A DNA stretch of 47,499 nt from Vibrio ichthyoenteri ATCC 700023 (lineage in GTDB: Bacteria; Pseudomonadota; Gammaproteobacteria; Enterobacterales; Vibrionaceae): positions 1-47,499 of the forward strand of contig NZ_AFWF01000011.1 of assembly GCF_000222605.1 (NCBI RefSeq). Direction: 5' to 3'. Positions within the stretch are counted from its first letter, which is position 1. Each line of letters starts with the position of its first letter. The translations under genes and the position numbers were made by a program. Below the pieces are notes generated by a model, which searched no databases, was not told where the DNA came from, and saw nothing but the letters and a program-made list of their open reading frames with translations. This document shows positions 23,696-32,614 of the stretch, piece by piece.

Positions 23696-24621
23696 TATTG
23701 TCGTCCCTCCCCAGTTACGGTGACAAATACATCCTCTAGACTTGGTCGGGCGATGTTCATCTCGCAGCCTTGTAACTCAGGAAAGTGGGCGATGAGCCAT
23801 TGCATCGGTTCGGTTACTTGATTGCGAATCAGTACTCGCAGTCGAATACCAATTTGCGCAGCTGTGCGTACTTCCGCCTTCGTCAGTAATTTTGCTTTTA
23901 GTTGGCGTAAATTAGGTGCTTTCACCTCGACAATATTGACCCCCATTTCTGCCATGAGATGTTCAGGTTCACCATCTGCACGGATAAGACCTGATTCCAT
24001 GATAGCAAGGCGATGACAGCGCTCCGCCTCGTCCATATAGTGAGTCGTAATCAAAATGGTGGTGCCTTGATCGCTAAGATCAAATAGCTGCTCCCAAAAT
24101 TCGCGACGGTTTTCAGGGTCAACGGCGGACGTCGGTTCATCAAGAAACAACAATTCAGGGCTATGCATGGTCGCAGCCGCGAGAGAAAGCCGCTGCTTTT
24201 GCCCACCACTCATGCCACTTACTCGCTGATTACGTCGTTGATCTAAGCCGTAAACATCAAGTTGATGATCAATTCGTTGGTTTAGCTCGCGTGTGGACAT
24301 TCCAAAGATTTGGCCAATAAACTGCAAGTTTTCCTTAACGGTTAGGTCATCATAAAGGGAAAACTTTTGTGTCATATAGCCAATTTTTAAGCGCAGCAAC
24401 TCCGATTGACGTGGAATTTCCAAGCCAAGAACATCTACAGTGCCTGCCGTGGGGCTCAATAGGCCAGTGAGAACACGAATCGTGGTTGACTTACCACAAC
24501 CATTAGGGCCGAGAAAACCATAAATGCTGCCACGAGGTACGTTGAGATTGATCCCTTCTATTGCCGTAAAATCAGCAAATTTTTTCACCACGTTTTTGGC
24601 TTGGATGGCAAATTCCGTCAT
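23695..24621 (-). CDS. ABC exporter ATP-binding protein
   Basis: 308 residues, one ABC ATPase domain of the drug-exporter type (DrrA/YbhF-like). Walker A is GPNGCGKST (about residues 38-46), the Q-loop lies in MTQKFSLYDDL, the signature is MSGGQKQRLSLA, Walker B is LLFLDEPTS and the H-loop TTHYMDEAERC. The C-terminal 80 residues form the accessory domain seen in such exporters. It lies 2 bases behind the membrane fusion protein gene and overlaps the permease gene by one base: one operon. Confidence 0.92.
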   Translation of the reverse strand: MTEFAIQAKNVVKKFADFTAIEGINLNVPRGSIYGFLGPNGCGKSTTIRVLTGLLSPTAGTVDVLGLEIPRQSELLRLKIGYMTQKFSLYDDLTVKENLQFIGQIFGMSTRELNQRIDHQLDVYGLDQRRNQRVSGMSGGQKQRLSLAAATMHSPELLFLDEPTSAVDPENRREFWEQLFDLSDQGTTILITTHYMDEAERCHRLAIMESGLIRADGEPEHLMAEMGVNIVEVKAPNLRQLKAKLLTKAEVRTAAQIGIRLRVLIRNQVTEPMQWLIAHFPELQGCEMNIARPSLEDVFVTVTGEGRQ

Positions 24622-24623
24622 GC

Positions 24624-25574
24624 TTACTCCTTAACTAAAGCGACTTGAGCGGCAAGCCCCGCAGGTAGGGTGAGCGCACTTTGATCTAAATCGACTTCGG
24701 CTAAATACATCAAACGAGAGCGCTCTTCTTCGGTTAGCGCATAATAAGGAGTGAAGGAAGGTTCGGTCGCGACCCAGCGAACCGTTCCCTGGTAGGGTTG
24801 CTCAACTCCATCGACAAACACAGAAACTTGTTTGCCAGGAACAAAATTGACCCGATAGTTCGAAGGCACGTATACGCGAGCATAAGGGACTTGGTTGGCT
24901 TGAATGACAGCCACAATCGCATTGACTGGTACACGCTCGCCTAAGTTGTAAGGCAAATTATCGAGTACACCATCGCGAGTGGCGACAATGGTCAGTTCAT
25001 CGAGCCTTTGTTGCTCTAATGCGACATCAGCTTGGGTGGCGGTTAAGGCCGCTCGCGCTTGTTCAATATCTTCTGGTCGAGAACCCGCCGTTAGCTTGCT
25101 GAATTCTTCATTGGCGGAATCTAATTCAGCGCGTGCCGAATCGCGTCCTGCGAGAGCTGTGTCCTTTTCTGATTGGCTAATCAGCTTTTTATTGACGAGT
25201 TCGGCTTTACGTTGATAGTTTTTTTGCGCTTCGGTGAGCTGTGCTTGTGCTCTTACAACACGGGCTTGGGCAGACGCGATATCTTCAGGGCGTTCCCCGT
25301 TGGTCAATTTAAGTAGGTAGGCTGCCGCTTTGGCTTGTTCTGCGATGGCGTGTGCCAACACGGCCTGTTGGCTTTTAGTATCGAGTTGAACCAGTACGTC
25401 ACCTGCGATGACTGGCGTACCTTCGCGAATGGGGAGTTCTCGGATGATCTCATTGGCCGTCGCGGTGAGTGTGACGCGATCCCTCTCTAACGTGCCTAAT
25501 GCTTTGTCTTTATCACTGGGAGAGCAAGCTGATAAGAGTGAGATAAACAGTACGCTCGTAAATAGTTTGTGCAT
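24624..25574 (-). CDS. HlyD/YbhG-type membrane fusion protein with lipoprotein signal
   Basis: 316 residues from the ATG at 25574, chosen because GAGGA lies upstream and the product then starts with a short lipoprotein signal: MHKLFTS, hydrophobic core and lipobox LLSAC with Cys17. A lipoyl half motif lies at about 45-75 (REGTPVIAGDVLVQLD) and a long helical hairpin with two ERPEDI/SRPEDI repeats at about 75-200. The second lipoyl half and a beta-barrel follow. It probably links the ABC exporter to an outer-membrane channel. First gene of the exporter operon; a 22-bp palindrome lies 148 bases upstream. Confidence 0.87.
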   Translation of the reverse strand: MHKLFTSVLFISLLSACSPSDKDKALGTLERDRVTLTATANEIIRELPIREGTPVIAGDVLVQLDTKSQQAVLAHAIAEQAKAAAYLLKLTNGERPEDIASAQARVVRAQAQLTEAQKNYQRKAELVNKKLISQSEKDTALAGRDSARAELDSANEEFSKLTAGSRPEDIEQARAALTATQADVALEQQRLDELTIVATRDGVLDNLPYNLGERVPVNAIVAVIQANQVPYARVYVPSNYRVNFVPGKQVSVFVDGVEQPYQGTVRWVATEPSFTPYYALTEEERSRLMYLAEVDLDQSALTLPAGLAAQVALVKE

Positions 25575-25721
25575 GCTCGATTCCTCAGTATGGGTATAAC
25601 TCACCTTAGATTAGCGAGTTTGGCTATTCTAGGGTGTGATCCATTACATAAGTTAGGCCCTAGTGAATGAGTTATAGAGTAGTGCTTTTGTTAAGCAGAA
25701 GAAAAGAAAGATAATTCCACC

Positions 25722-25743
25722 AAATTCATCAATTGATGAATTT
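25722..25743. promoter_or_regulatory. 22-bp perfect palindrome, candidate operator of the exporter operon
   Basis: AAATTCATCAATTGATGAAT with two more T is perfectly self-complementary over 22 bp. It lies between the HAD-gene terminator and the start of the membrane fusion protein gene. The length suits a TetR- or MarR-type dimer, as known for related exporters, but no regulator gene is adjacent. Confidence 0.45.
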
Positions 25744-25765
25744 AATCGTCTGGACCATTTTGATC

Positions 25766-25794
25766 AGAAAAGGCTTAACATGATGTTAAGCCTT
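25766..25794 (-). terminator. Terminator of the HAD phosphatase gene
   Basis: AAGGCTTAACA-TGA-TGTTAAGCCTT, 11-bp perfect stem at 25770-25794, followed on the minus strand by TTTTCTGATC, 53 bases past the stop. Confidence 0.75.
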
Positions 25795-25846
25795 GCGTCA
25801 TTTTGACCTGAGTATGGGCGGATGATATTGCGTCTTAGGGCGCAGA

Positions 25847-26491
25847 TTACCCGTTTAACTTTGCTAGAACGGCCATCATCGATGGTTCAATATCATGGCC
25901 AAGAGCTTTGATTTCTTCACTTGGCTCAACCAGATCTGGAATCTGGAATGTATGCATCTTGGCAGAAACGGCAGATAACACACCATTATTTGAGTCCTCA
26001 AAAGCAATACATTGTTGAGGTTCGACGTTTAAGCGACTGGCTGCAAGTAGATAGATTTCTGGGTCAGGTTTGCCGTTAGAAACCTCGCAACCACAGGTTA
26101 AGTTGCCGAAGTAATGATCAATTCCCGCCAGTTTTAACTTAATCGAGGCGAGCTCCTTATGTGTTGAAGTGGCAACGGCGGTAGGAACGTTATTGGCTTT
26201 TAACCATTCCAATAGCTCAACCACGCCTTCTTTAACTGGGATAGCTTGATGACGAACAATGGCATCGTAATTTTTGCGCCATTCAGCGTGTAACTTAGGT
26301 AAGTCATCCCCGTATGCATCACGGAAAATCTTTTCAATGCCAGCCGCATTGCGACCAATGATGGATAAGTAAACATCTTGATAAAATGGCAGATTAACGG
26401 TTTGACATGCTTGTTTAAACACGCGCATACAGACACGTTCAGTGTCGAGGAGAAGGCCATCCATATCAAAGATTGCAGCTTTATAATTCAT
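25847..26491 (-). CDS. HAD-superfamily sugar phosphatase / beta-phosphoglucomutase-like
   Basis: 214 residues from the ATG at 26491, where the catalytic N-terminus begins (MNYKAAIFDMDGLLLDTE); the frame is open another 38 codons but those show no domain. Motif I is DMDGLLLD with the nucleophile Asp near residue 9. Motif II is the Thr/Ser in VATST, motif III the Lys in GKPDPEIYL and motif IV the acidic IAFEDSNNG. The cap is the helical type of the PGM-like group. It probably dephosphorylates a small sugar phosphate or interconverts hexose phosphates. Divergent from the dehydrogenase gene at 26687. Confidence 0.85.
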   Translation of the reverse strand: MNYKAAIFDMDGLLLDTERVCMRVFKQACQTVNLPFYQDVYLSIIGRNAAGIEKIFRDAYGDDLPKLHAEWRKNYDAIVRHQAIPVKEGVVELLEWLKANNVPTAVATSTHKELASIKLKLAGIDHYFGNLTCGCEVSNGKPDPEIYLLAASRLNVEPQQCIAFEDSNNGVLSAVSAKMHTFQIPDLVEPSEEIKALGHDIEPSMMAVLAKLNG

Positions 26492-26686
26492 TTGTTTAGT
26501 AGAGCTAAATAAGATGCAGGGGTCTTCATTGTGACATAAAAGCGCTGAGCAACTTAATGAAATATTGTAAAAACGGTTCATTAAGAGGTTTGAAATTAGG
26601 TACACTAAAGCAATTAAAATTATCCAATGTCAGAGTTTAAACCATAGAATATTCAAGGTTTAACTGGCCTTATTATCGGAGTGATT

Positions 26687-27559
26687 ATGGAAAGGAAAAC
26701 AGTGGCCTTTATTGGTTTAGGCGTAATGGGCTACCCAATGGCTGGTTATTTGAGTAAAGCGGGTTATAGCACCAAGGTGTACAACCGTACTTTTGCTAAA
26801 GCTGAAAAATGGCAAGATGAATACCAAGGTGTTGCTTGTGAAACGCCAAAACAAGCAGCAGAAGGTAGTGACATTGTCTTTGTTTGTGTTGGTAATGATA
26901 ACGACGTACGCAGCGTGGTTTATGGTGAAGACGGTATTTTAGCGGGCATGAAACCGGGTGCTGTGTTAGTCGACCATACGACAACGTCTGCAAACCTTGC
27001 GATTGAACTGGCTGAAGCCGCTCAACAAGCTGGTAATGCGTTCATAGACGCTCCTGTTTCTGGTGGTCAAGCCGGCGCTGAAAATGGTGTGCTAACCATC
27101 ATGTGTGGTGGTGAAGCGGCGATTTTTGAACAAGTTGCACCAGTGATGGATGTGTACGCTAAGCAAGCGACGTTGTTAGGCGAGCATGGGCAAGGCCAAC
27201 GTTGCAAGATGGTCAACCAAATTTGTATTGCAGGCGTGCTGCAAGGCTTGAGTGAAGCGATTCAGCTGGCACAAAAGTCAGGCTTGGATATCGAGCAAGT
27301 GGTGAATACCCTCAAGCACGGCGCTGCAGGTTCTTGGCAGATGGAAAATCGCGCGACAACCATGGCGCAAGATAAGTTTGATTTTGGCTTTGCTATCGAC
27401 TGGATGCGTAAAGATCTAGGTTTTTGCCTTGAAGAAGCTCAGCGTGTTGGTCTAGAACTGCCGTTGACTCAGCAAGTTGATCAGCGCTATGCAGAGTTGC
27501 AAGAGCAAGGTTTAGGCCGAATGGATACCTCTGTTTTGATCAAAGCATTGGAAAAATAG
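26687..27559 (+). CDS. NAD(P)-dependent beta-hydroxyacid dehydrogenase
   Basis: 290 residues from the ATG at 26687 (CGGAG upstream); a GTG six bases earlier is possible. Member of the 3-hydroxyisobutyrate / tartronate-semialdehyde reductase family. The Rossmann motif is FIGLGVMGYPMAGYL (about 8-22). The substrate signature is FIDAPVSGGQAGAENG (about 118-133). The catalytic Lys lies in GQRCKMVNQ (about 170). The C-terminal helical domain carries the K-D pair in MRKDLGFCLEEA. The exact hydroxyacid cannot be told. Divergent from the HAD gene and ended by a good terminator. Confidence 0.9.
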   Translation: MERKTVAFIGLGVMGYPMAGYLSKAGYSTKVYNRTFAKAEKWQDEYQGVACETPKQAAEGSDIVFVCVGNDNDVRSVVYGEDGILAGMKPGAVLVDHTTTSANLAIELAEAAQQAGNAFIDAPVSGGQAGAENGVLTIMCGGEAAIFEQVAPVMDVYAKQATLLGEHGQGQRCKMVNQICIAGVLQGLSEAIQLAQKSGLDIEQVVNTLKHGAAGSWQMENRATTMAQDKFDFGFAIDWMRKDLGFCLEEAQRVGLELPLTQQVDQRYAELQEQGLGRMDTSVLIKALEK

Positions 27560-27615
27560 CATCGGTTATTTCCTCATTGAAATCGCTTCATTAGGGAATC
27601 GTAAAACCTCACGAT

Positions 27616-27644
27616 AACCGCTTAGGCAACTGAGCGGTTTTTTT
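27616..27644 (+). terminator. Terminator of the dehydrogenase gene
   Basis: AACCGCT...AGCGGTT stem followed by TTTTTTT on the plus strand, 57 bases past the stop. Confidence 0.8.
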
Positions 27645-27708
27645 ATCGCTATGCTTTTGGTCATTCAGGTTGAAATCCTAAACATGCTCGATAATAAACA
27701 ACAGGCAT

Positions 27709-27743
27709 AAAAAAATCCGATACCAGCGAACTGGTATCGGATT
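27709..27743 (-). terminator. Terminator of the murein lipoprotein gene
   Basis: AATCCGATACCAG and CTGGTATCGGATT form a 13-bp perfect stem with loop CGAA; on the minus strand it runs into seven T. Confidence 0.9.
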
Positions 27744-27802
27744 AAATTCAACCATGATTTAAACTCGCAAAGAGTTAATTCATAGTATCAAACACGCGAG
27801 AA

Positions 27803-28051
27803 TTACTTAGTGTAAGACTGAGCGATGTTGTCAATACGTTCGTTAGCGCGAGCTGCTTCTTCTTGAGCTGCCATTGCTGCATCGCCAGAAGCTTGAACGC
27901 CACCAGCAAGTGCATTTACGTCTTGGCTTAGTTGACTAACTTGGTTGCTTAGTTCGTCAAGTTTTGCAGTTGTTGCTTCATCTGGACCTGATGCACAGCC
28001 AGCTAGTAGAAGAACTGAAGATGCCGCAGCTGCGATAATCATTTTGTTCAT
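27803..28051 (-). CDS. lpp: Murein lipoprotein Lpp
   Basis: 82 residues from the ATG at 28051 (AGGAG upstream); the frame is open 20 codons further but without a ribosome site. Lipoprotein signal with lipobox LLAGC (Cys near 19). A single trimerising coiled coil with heptad Leu/Val/Ala (LDELSNQVSQLSQDVNAL) and an Ala-rich half follow, ending in Tyr-Thr-Lys. The C-terminal Lys is the residue that L,D-transpeptidases join to peptidoglycan, and one such enzyme is encoded at 14275-15192. It should anchor the outer membrane to the wall. Strong promoter and terminator, as expected for an abundant protein. Confidence 0.93.
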   Translation of the reverse strand: MNKMIIAAAASSVLLLAGCASGPDEATTAKLDELSNQVSQLSQDVNALAGGVQASGDAAMAAQEEAARANERIDNIAQSYTK

Positions 28052-28132
28052 GGATGAACTCCTTGCATTTGTTAGTATCATTGATGCGCTATACCTTGTG
28101 TTGTATAGCAACCACCTAAGTGTAGCCTGATT

Positions 28133-28162
28133 TATATAGTTTACACACTAGGGAAAAGTCAA
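28133..28162 (-). promoter_or_regulatory. Promoter of lpp with leader hairpin
   Basis: Minus strand: TTGACT (28157-28162), 18-base spacer, TATATA (28133-28138). The expected leader contains GCTATAC-N8-GTATAGC (28088-28109), a 7-bp hairpin. The other part of 28052-28374 holds the leader of the helicase gene; no further gene is seen. Confidence 0.65.
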
Positions 28163-28374
28163 AATAATCCAAGAATTTAGAGTAATTTAGTTCGTTTGGC
28201 TAAATTTCGAGCTAAGCTTTGCTGTTGCTGTCTAAAAAATTGCCACTTGTAATGTATGAATATTTTCTGTGATCTCTATCCCTATTGTCAGCTTCGATGT
28301 ATCATTACGTGTTAATTTTTGATTGATGGCAACACAAGCTCGTTTGCCAAATAACACCTGCCCTGGAGAAGACT

Positions 28375-29709
28375 TTGCAGTTTAAAGATTTAGGCTTAGA
28401 TAATCGCTTATTAAAGACCTTGAACCATTATGCCTTTAAGAAGCCGACCGACATTCAAAAACAAGCGATCCCTGTTGCGATCGCGGGTAAAGATTTGTTG
28501 GCGTCATCAAAAACAGGTTCGGGTAAGACCTTAGCGTTTGTGCTGCCAATGTTGCATAAATCCCTAAAGAGCAAAGCTTTCTCAGCAAAAGATCCTCGTG
28601 GTTTGATTTTGGCACCAACTCGTGAATTGGCTAAACAAGTATATGGCGAATTACGCTCTATGCTGGGTGGCTTGAGCTACGATGCGACATTGGTTGTGGG
28701 TGGTGAAAACTTTAACGACCAACAAAAAGCACTGCGTCGTTACCCGAAATTCATTGTGGCAACGCCAGGACGTTTAGCGGATCACCTTGAGCACAAATCG
28801 CTTTTCCTTGATGGCCTAGAAACGCTGATCTTGGATGAAGCAGACCGTATGCTTGATCTTGGTTTTGCGCCTGAGTTGCGTCGCATTCACAAAGCGGCAA
28901 AACACCGTCGTCGTCAAACGTTGATGTTCTCTGCAACGCTTGATCACGCAGAGATGAATGAGATTGCGGCAGAGATGCAAGACTCGCCAAAACGCATTGC
29001 GATTGGTGTCTCGAACCAAGAACACCAAGATATCACGCAAAAATTCTACCTTTGTGATCACCTTGACCACAAAGAAGCGATTTTAGATCGCGTGTTGGAA
29101 GAAGCGAACTATCGCCAGCTGATCATCTTCACTGCAACACGTGCTGATACTGAACGTCTAACGATTAAGTTGAACGAGCAAAAACTGAAAGCGGTGGCAC
29201 TAAGCGGCGGTCTGACTCAGACTCAACGTAACACCATTATGAGCCAGTTTGAGCGTGCGGTATTTAAGATCCTTGTGACGACCGATATCGCGTCTCGTGG
29301 TCTGGACATCGCTAACGTAACCCACGTTGTTAACTTTGATATGCCAAAGCATACTGAAGAATATGTACACCGTGTTGGCCGTACCGGCCGTGCTGGTAAT
29401 AAAGGTGATGCAATATCATTGGTTGGCCCAAAAGACTGGGACAGCTTTAAGCGTGTTGAAGCGTATCTGCATCAAGATCTTGCTTTCTCGACTTTTGAAG
29501 GTTTGAAAGGTAAGTTCAAAGGGATTAAACCACCTAAGCCTGCCGTAGAAAAAGGCAAGAAGGATTACCGCAATAAAGGTAACTCTCAAGCGAAGAAAGT
29601 GGCGAAGAAGCCAGTTAAGCGCGATAAGAGCTTCTACCAACACGTGGCAGTGGGTGACACAGTATTCATTCCTAAGAAGAAAGTCGCACCAAAAGTGGAC
29701 GACGAGTAA
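28375..29709 (+). CDS. DEAD-box ATP-dependent RNA helicase
   Basis: 444 residues from a TTG start supported by GGAGAAG six to nine bases upstream and by the family N-terminus (LQFKDLGLDNRLL in codons). The order of motifs is complete: Q motif (TDIQKQAIP), I (SSKTGSGKT, about 43-51), Ia (PTRELA), II (DEAD, about 155), III (SAT), V (TTDIASRGLDI) and VI (HRVGRTGRAG). The last 70 residues are Lys-rich (KGKKDYRNKGNSQAKKVAKK), an RNA-binding tail of the RhlE/SrmB type. It probably remodels ribosomal RNA or mRNA, possibly at low temperature. Divergent from lpp, ended by its own terminator. Confidence 0.92.
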   Translation: MQFKDLGLDNRLLKTLNHYAFKKPTDIQKQAIPVAIAGKDLLASSKTGSGKTLAFVLPMLHKSLKSKAFSAKDPRGLILAPTRELAKQVYGELRSMLGGLSYDATLVVGGENFNDQQKALRRYPKFIVATPGRLADHLEHKSLFLDGLETLILDEADRMLDLGFAPELRRIHKAAKHRRRQTLMFSATLDHAEMNEIAAEMQDSPKRIAIGVSNQEHQDITQKFYLCDHLDHKEAILDRVLEEANYRQLIIFTATRADTERLTIKLNEQKLKAVALSGGLTQTQRNTIMSQFERAVFKILVTTDIASRGLDIANVTHVVNFDMPKHTEEYVHRVGRTGRAGNKGDAISLVGPKDWDSFKRVEAYLHQDLAFSTFEGLKGKFKGIKPPKPAVEKGKKDYRNKGNSQAKKVAKKPVKRDKSFYQHVAVGDTVFIPKKKVAPKVDDE

Positions 29710-29730
29710 ACACTCTAGCGTTAATTATCG

Positions 29731-29756
29731 AAGGTCACCTCAGGGTGGCCTTTTTT
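29731..29756 (+). terminator. Terminator of the helicase gene
   Basis: AAGGTCACC-TCAG-GGTGGCCTT stem (one G-T pair) followed by a T run on the plus strand. Confidence 0.85.
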
Positions 29757-29801
29757 GTATGCTTACTATGGAACTGGCTTTGCGAGATTGTTGATTTAAA
29801 T

Positions 29802-29825
29802 AAAAAGGCACCCGAAGGTGCCTTT
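29802..29825 (-). terminator. Terminator of the catabolic operon
   Basis: AAAGGCACC-CGAA-GGTGCCTTT stem; on the minus strand followed by TTATTTAAAT, 39 bases past the enolase-family stop. Confidence 0.8.
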
Positions 29826-29863
29826 GACTTATAACTTATTTTTGTTTCCAAACGAGTTTGAAA

Positions 29864-31012
29864 TTATTGGATGATTTTGTTCAGGTAATCCATGTTTAGT
29901 TCAATACCTAAACCCGGAGCGTCGCTTACGGCAATCATACCGTCGATGATTGGCGGCTCATTTAGGGTTAGATTTTGAGTCAGTTCACCTTGCCAGAATT
30001 CCTGATGCAGATACTCAATGTAGTGATCTGTTTTCATAGCTGCGCCAAAGTGGCGCGCTGCTGCAGAGGTAATACCGGTTTTCCAGTTGTGTGGCATTAG
30101 AATCGCATTGTGGTATTCACATAGCTCTTCGATACGTAACAGTTCAGTTAGACCGCCGCAGCGATTGTAATCAGATTGAACCACTGAAATACCAGTCGTG
30201 TTTAACCATTCTTGTGCTTCAAAGCGAGTCGTCGACATTTCAGCACCACATAAACGTGTCGATAGGCACGCTGCGAGCTTTTTATGACCAATTAGATCAT
30301 CATGTTGAAGTGCTGCTTCGACAAAATAAAGGTCGATATCTTTCAATTGTTCAAATGTCCAACGTGCAGCTTGCCAATCGTGCCAACGGTATAAACAATC
30401 CATCATCATGTCGATATCATACCCAAGGATGTTACGCAGTTCGCGAAGATACCATACGATTTCTCTATCAGTTGCTGGGCAGCTTGGCATGATGCACACT
30501 TTTACCGCTTTAGCGCCTACAGATTTCGCTTTCTCAAAGAGCAATGCATAAGCATCGATGATTTGCTGAAGTGAAGCGTCAGCCGGAACACTCGGGTACA
30601 GAGTGAAATAAGGGGTAATCTTGTCGCGATTCTTACCACCCATCAGTTGGTATGCAGGGACGCCAAGCTGTTTACCAGCAAGATCGTACAGTGCCATGTC
30701 GATACCAGAAATAACAAACATACCTAGGCCACGCATGCCCACCCATCGAGTGGTGTCGTACATGTTTTCCCAAATAGAGCGGAATGCCATTGGTTCACGG
30801 CCAATCACCGCTTCTTTAATATTTTTAAGCCATTTGTGTTCGGTTTCTAATTCAGCAAAGGCTTTGATTACTTCAGGGGAGCCATCGGCTTCGCCAATAC
30901 CGTACATACCGTTCTCATCAGTCACTTTAACGATGACGGTATTTTCACTCCAGTTTGTCGCTTCAACATTGACTGGAATAAATTCAACAGAGGTGATTTT
31001 TGCAATAGACAT
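29864..31012 (-). CDS. Enolase-superfamily enzyme (mandelate racemase/muconate lactonizing type)
   Basis: 382 residues with an N-terminal capping domain (about 1-120) and a TIM-barrel domain (about 135-360). Magnesium ligands are Asp205, Glu232 and Glu258. A His308-Asp281 dyad (PHNW, QSDYN) gives one acid/base. On the other side the usual Lys-x-Lys is K171-V-C173, the second Lys being Cys, which argues for a dehydratase- or lyase-like reaction over a two-base racemase. Gene order FAD oxidoreductase - BCCT transporter - this enzyme suggests breakdown of an imported betaine-like or uncharged osmolyte. Starts 2 bases behind the transporter gene with GAGG as ribosome site. Substrate unknown. Confidence 0.82.
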   Translation of the reverse strand: MSIAKITSVEFIPVNVEATNWSENTVIVKVTDENGMYGIGEADGSPEVIKAFAELETEHKWLKNIKEAVIGREPMAFRSIWENMYDTTRWVGMRGLGMFVISGIDMALYDLAGKQLGVPAYQLMGGKNRDKITPYFTLYPSVPADASLQQIIDAYALLFEKAKSVGAKAVKVCIMPSCPATDREIVWYLRELRNILGYDIDMMMDCLYRWHDWQAARWTFEQLKDIDLYFVEAALQHDDLIGHKKLAACLSTRLCGAEMSTTRFEAQEWLNTTGISVVQSDYNRCGGLTELLRIEELCEYHNAILMPHNWKTGITSAAARHFGAAMKTDHYIEYLHQEFWQGELTQNLTLNEPPIIDGMIAVSDAPGLGIELNMDYLNKIIQ

Positions 31013-31014
31013 TG

Positions 31015-32598
31015 TTATGCCTCAACTTTATTTAGTTCTACAGCGTTATCGCTTACTTGTGCTGGTGCCGCAACCGTTTGTGCAAAAAGCTCAGGATGGT
31101 CACGGCGAATCCATTTCATTAAACACACGACTAGCATGAAATAAAGAACAATCATTGGTAGGCCAACAACCACACACATTGATTTAATGGTATCTATGCT
31201 TCCGCCCATGAAGAATGCTGCCATTGATACCGCACCGATACCAATTGCCCAAATCATACGTACTGAAACATCAGGATCTGCGTCATGGTCAAGTTCTTTA
31301 GTCGTCATCATTGATACAGCCATTGCTGCTGATGTCATTGTTGTCGACATAAGGAAGAACTCAACGACTAAGAACGTCACCAGAATGATACCGCCAAATG
31401 GCAAAGACTTGATGGTTTGAATAATTGCGCTTGATACGCCGGATTCCGTCATCCATTGTAAAATAGGTAATGCGCCAGTGATTTCGTTAAATACAGAGTA
31501 GCTACCAAAAATAGCAATAAAGAATGAACAGCCTGCAGAACCAAAAGTAATAGTAGTTAGGACTAACTGCTTGATCGTACGTCCTTTAGAGATACGAGCA
31601 AGAAAAACACCCATCATCACTAGGTAAGCGAAGTACCAAGCCCAGTAATACATAGTCCAAGCTTGTGGGAAGCCAGATTTCTGTACTGGATCGGTCCAGA
31701 AGCTCATTCGGATGTAGTTGTTAAACATCACGCCTAAGCTGTCGAAGAAGTAAGAGAAAATAAAGGCTGTTGGACCAGAGATTAAAATGATCAAACCTAG
31801 CGCAAACGCAGCGTACACACAGGCATTAGCAAGTTTTGACACACCTTTCTTCATTCCTGCAAACATAACCAGCGCATAGAAAGCGATAAAGAGAACAATA
31901 ATGCCCACTTGCACTTCGATGCCGTTTTGAATGCCGGTTAGGTTTTCAATACCCGCACCGATTAGGTCTACAGCAAGTCCCATCGAGGTAGAAAACGCAC
32001 CGAGTGTACCGAAAATAGCAACGATATCGATGATGTAACCAACGATGCCTTTAGCGTGTTTTTCGCCAATAATATCAACAAGTAGTTGGCTAAGACGAAG
32101 ATTACGGCGTTTCATCTTGTGTAAGTAGTAGGCAAATGGAACTGCTGGTAAACAGAAAATAGCCCATCCCGTTGGTCCCCAATGGAATAACGTGTAGGTG
32201 ATAAGCCATTGTGCTGCCTCAGGAGAACCTTGCTCTGCAAACATCGGTGGACTTTGCATGTAGTACATCGGTTCGCCAACGGCCCAGAAAATCAACGCCG
32301 CGCCAACACCGGCGGAGAAAATCATAAACGCGTAGCTTGAATAGCTAAATTCAGGAGTGTCTGAATCAGTTCCCAGTTTGATGTTACCGAAACGGCTGAA
32401 TGCAAGGTAAAGAAGGAACATCAAAGATGAAAAACCAGCAAGCTGGATAAACCAACCGATATCGTTGGTTACCCATTTCATGCCAGCATTTGCAGCCGCG
32501 CCTGATTGTTCAGGGAAGAATACAGCGAGCCCGAGTGCCAAAAACGTAAAGCTTATGGCAGGCCAGAACAGTTTGTGATCTAGGTTATTGAATTTCAT
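31015..32598 (-). CDS. BCCT-family transporter of the catabolic operon
   Basis: 527-residue protein with about 12 transmembrane helices. The BCCT segment appears as [30 protein letters not shown] (about 310-340), a variant of the usual WTxFYWxWW pattern, and the aromatic region as [15 protein letters not shown] (about 103-117). The divergence from the other BCCT protein in the window (16320-17915) suggests a different substrate. It is the middle gene of the operon between the FAD oxidoreductase and the enolase-family enzyme, so its substrate is likely what those enzymes consume. AAGGA ribosome site. Confidence 0.9.
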   Translation of the reverse strand: MKFNNLDHKLFWPAISFTFLALGLAVFFPEQSGAAANAGMKWVTNDIGWFIQLAGFSSLMFLLYLAFSRFGNIKLGTDSDTPEFSYSSYAFMIFSAGVGAALIFWAVGEPMYYMQSPPMFAEQGSPEAAQWLITYTLFHWGPTGWAIFCLPAVPFAYYLHKMKRRNLRLSQLLVDIIGEKHAKGIVGYIIDIVAIFGTLGAFSTSMGLAVDLIGAGIENLTGIQNGIEVQVGIIVLFIAFYALVMFAGMKKGVSKLANACVYAAFALGLIILISGPTAFIFSYFFDSLGVMFNNYIRMSFWTDPVQKSGFPQAWTMYYWAWYFAYLVMMGVFLARISKGRTIKQLVLTTITFGSAGCSFFIAIFGSYSVFNEITGALPILQWMTESGVSSAIIQTIKSLPFGGIILVTFLVVEFFLMSTTMTSAAMAVSMMTTKELDHDADPDVSVRMIWAIGIGAVSMAAFFMGGSIDTIKSMCVVVGLPMIVLYFMLVVCLMKWIRRDHPELFAQTVAAPAQVSDNAVELNKVEA

Positions 32599-32614
32599 TG
32601 CAATTCCTTGCTAA

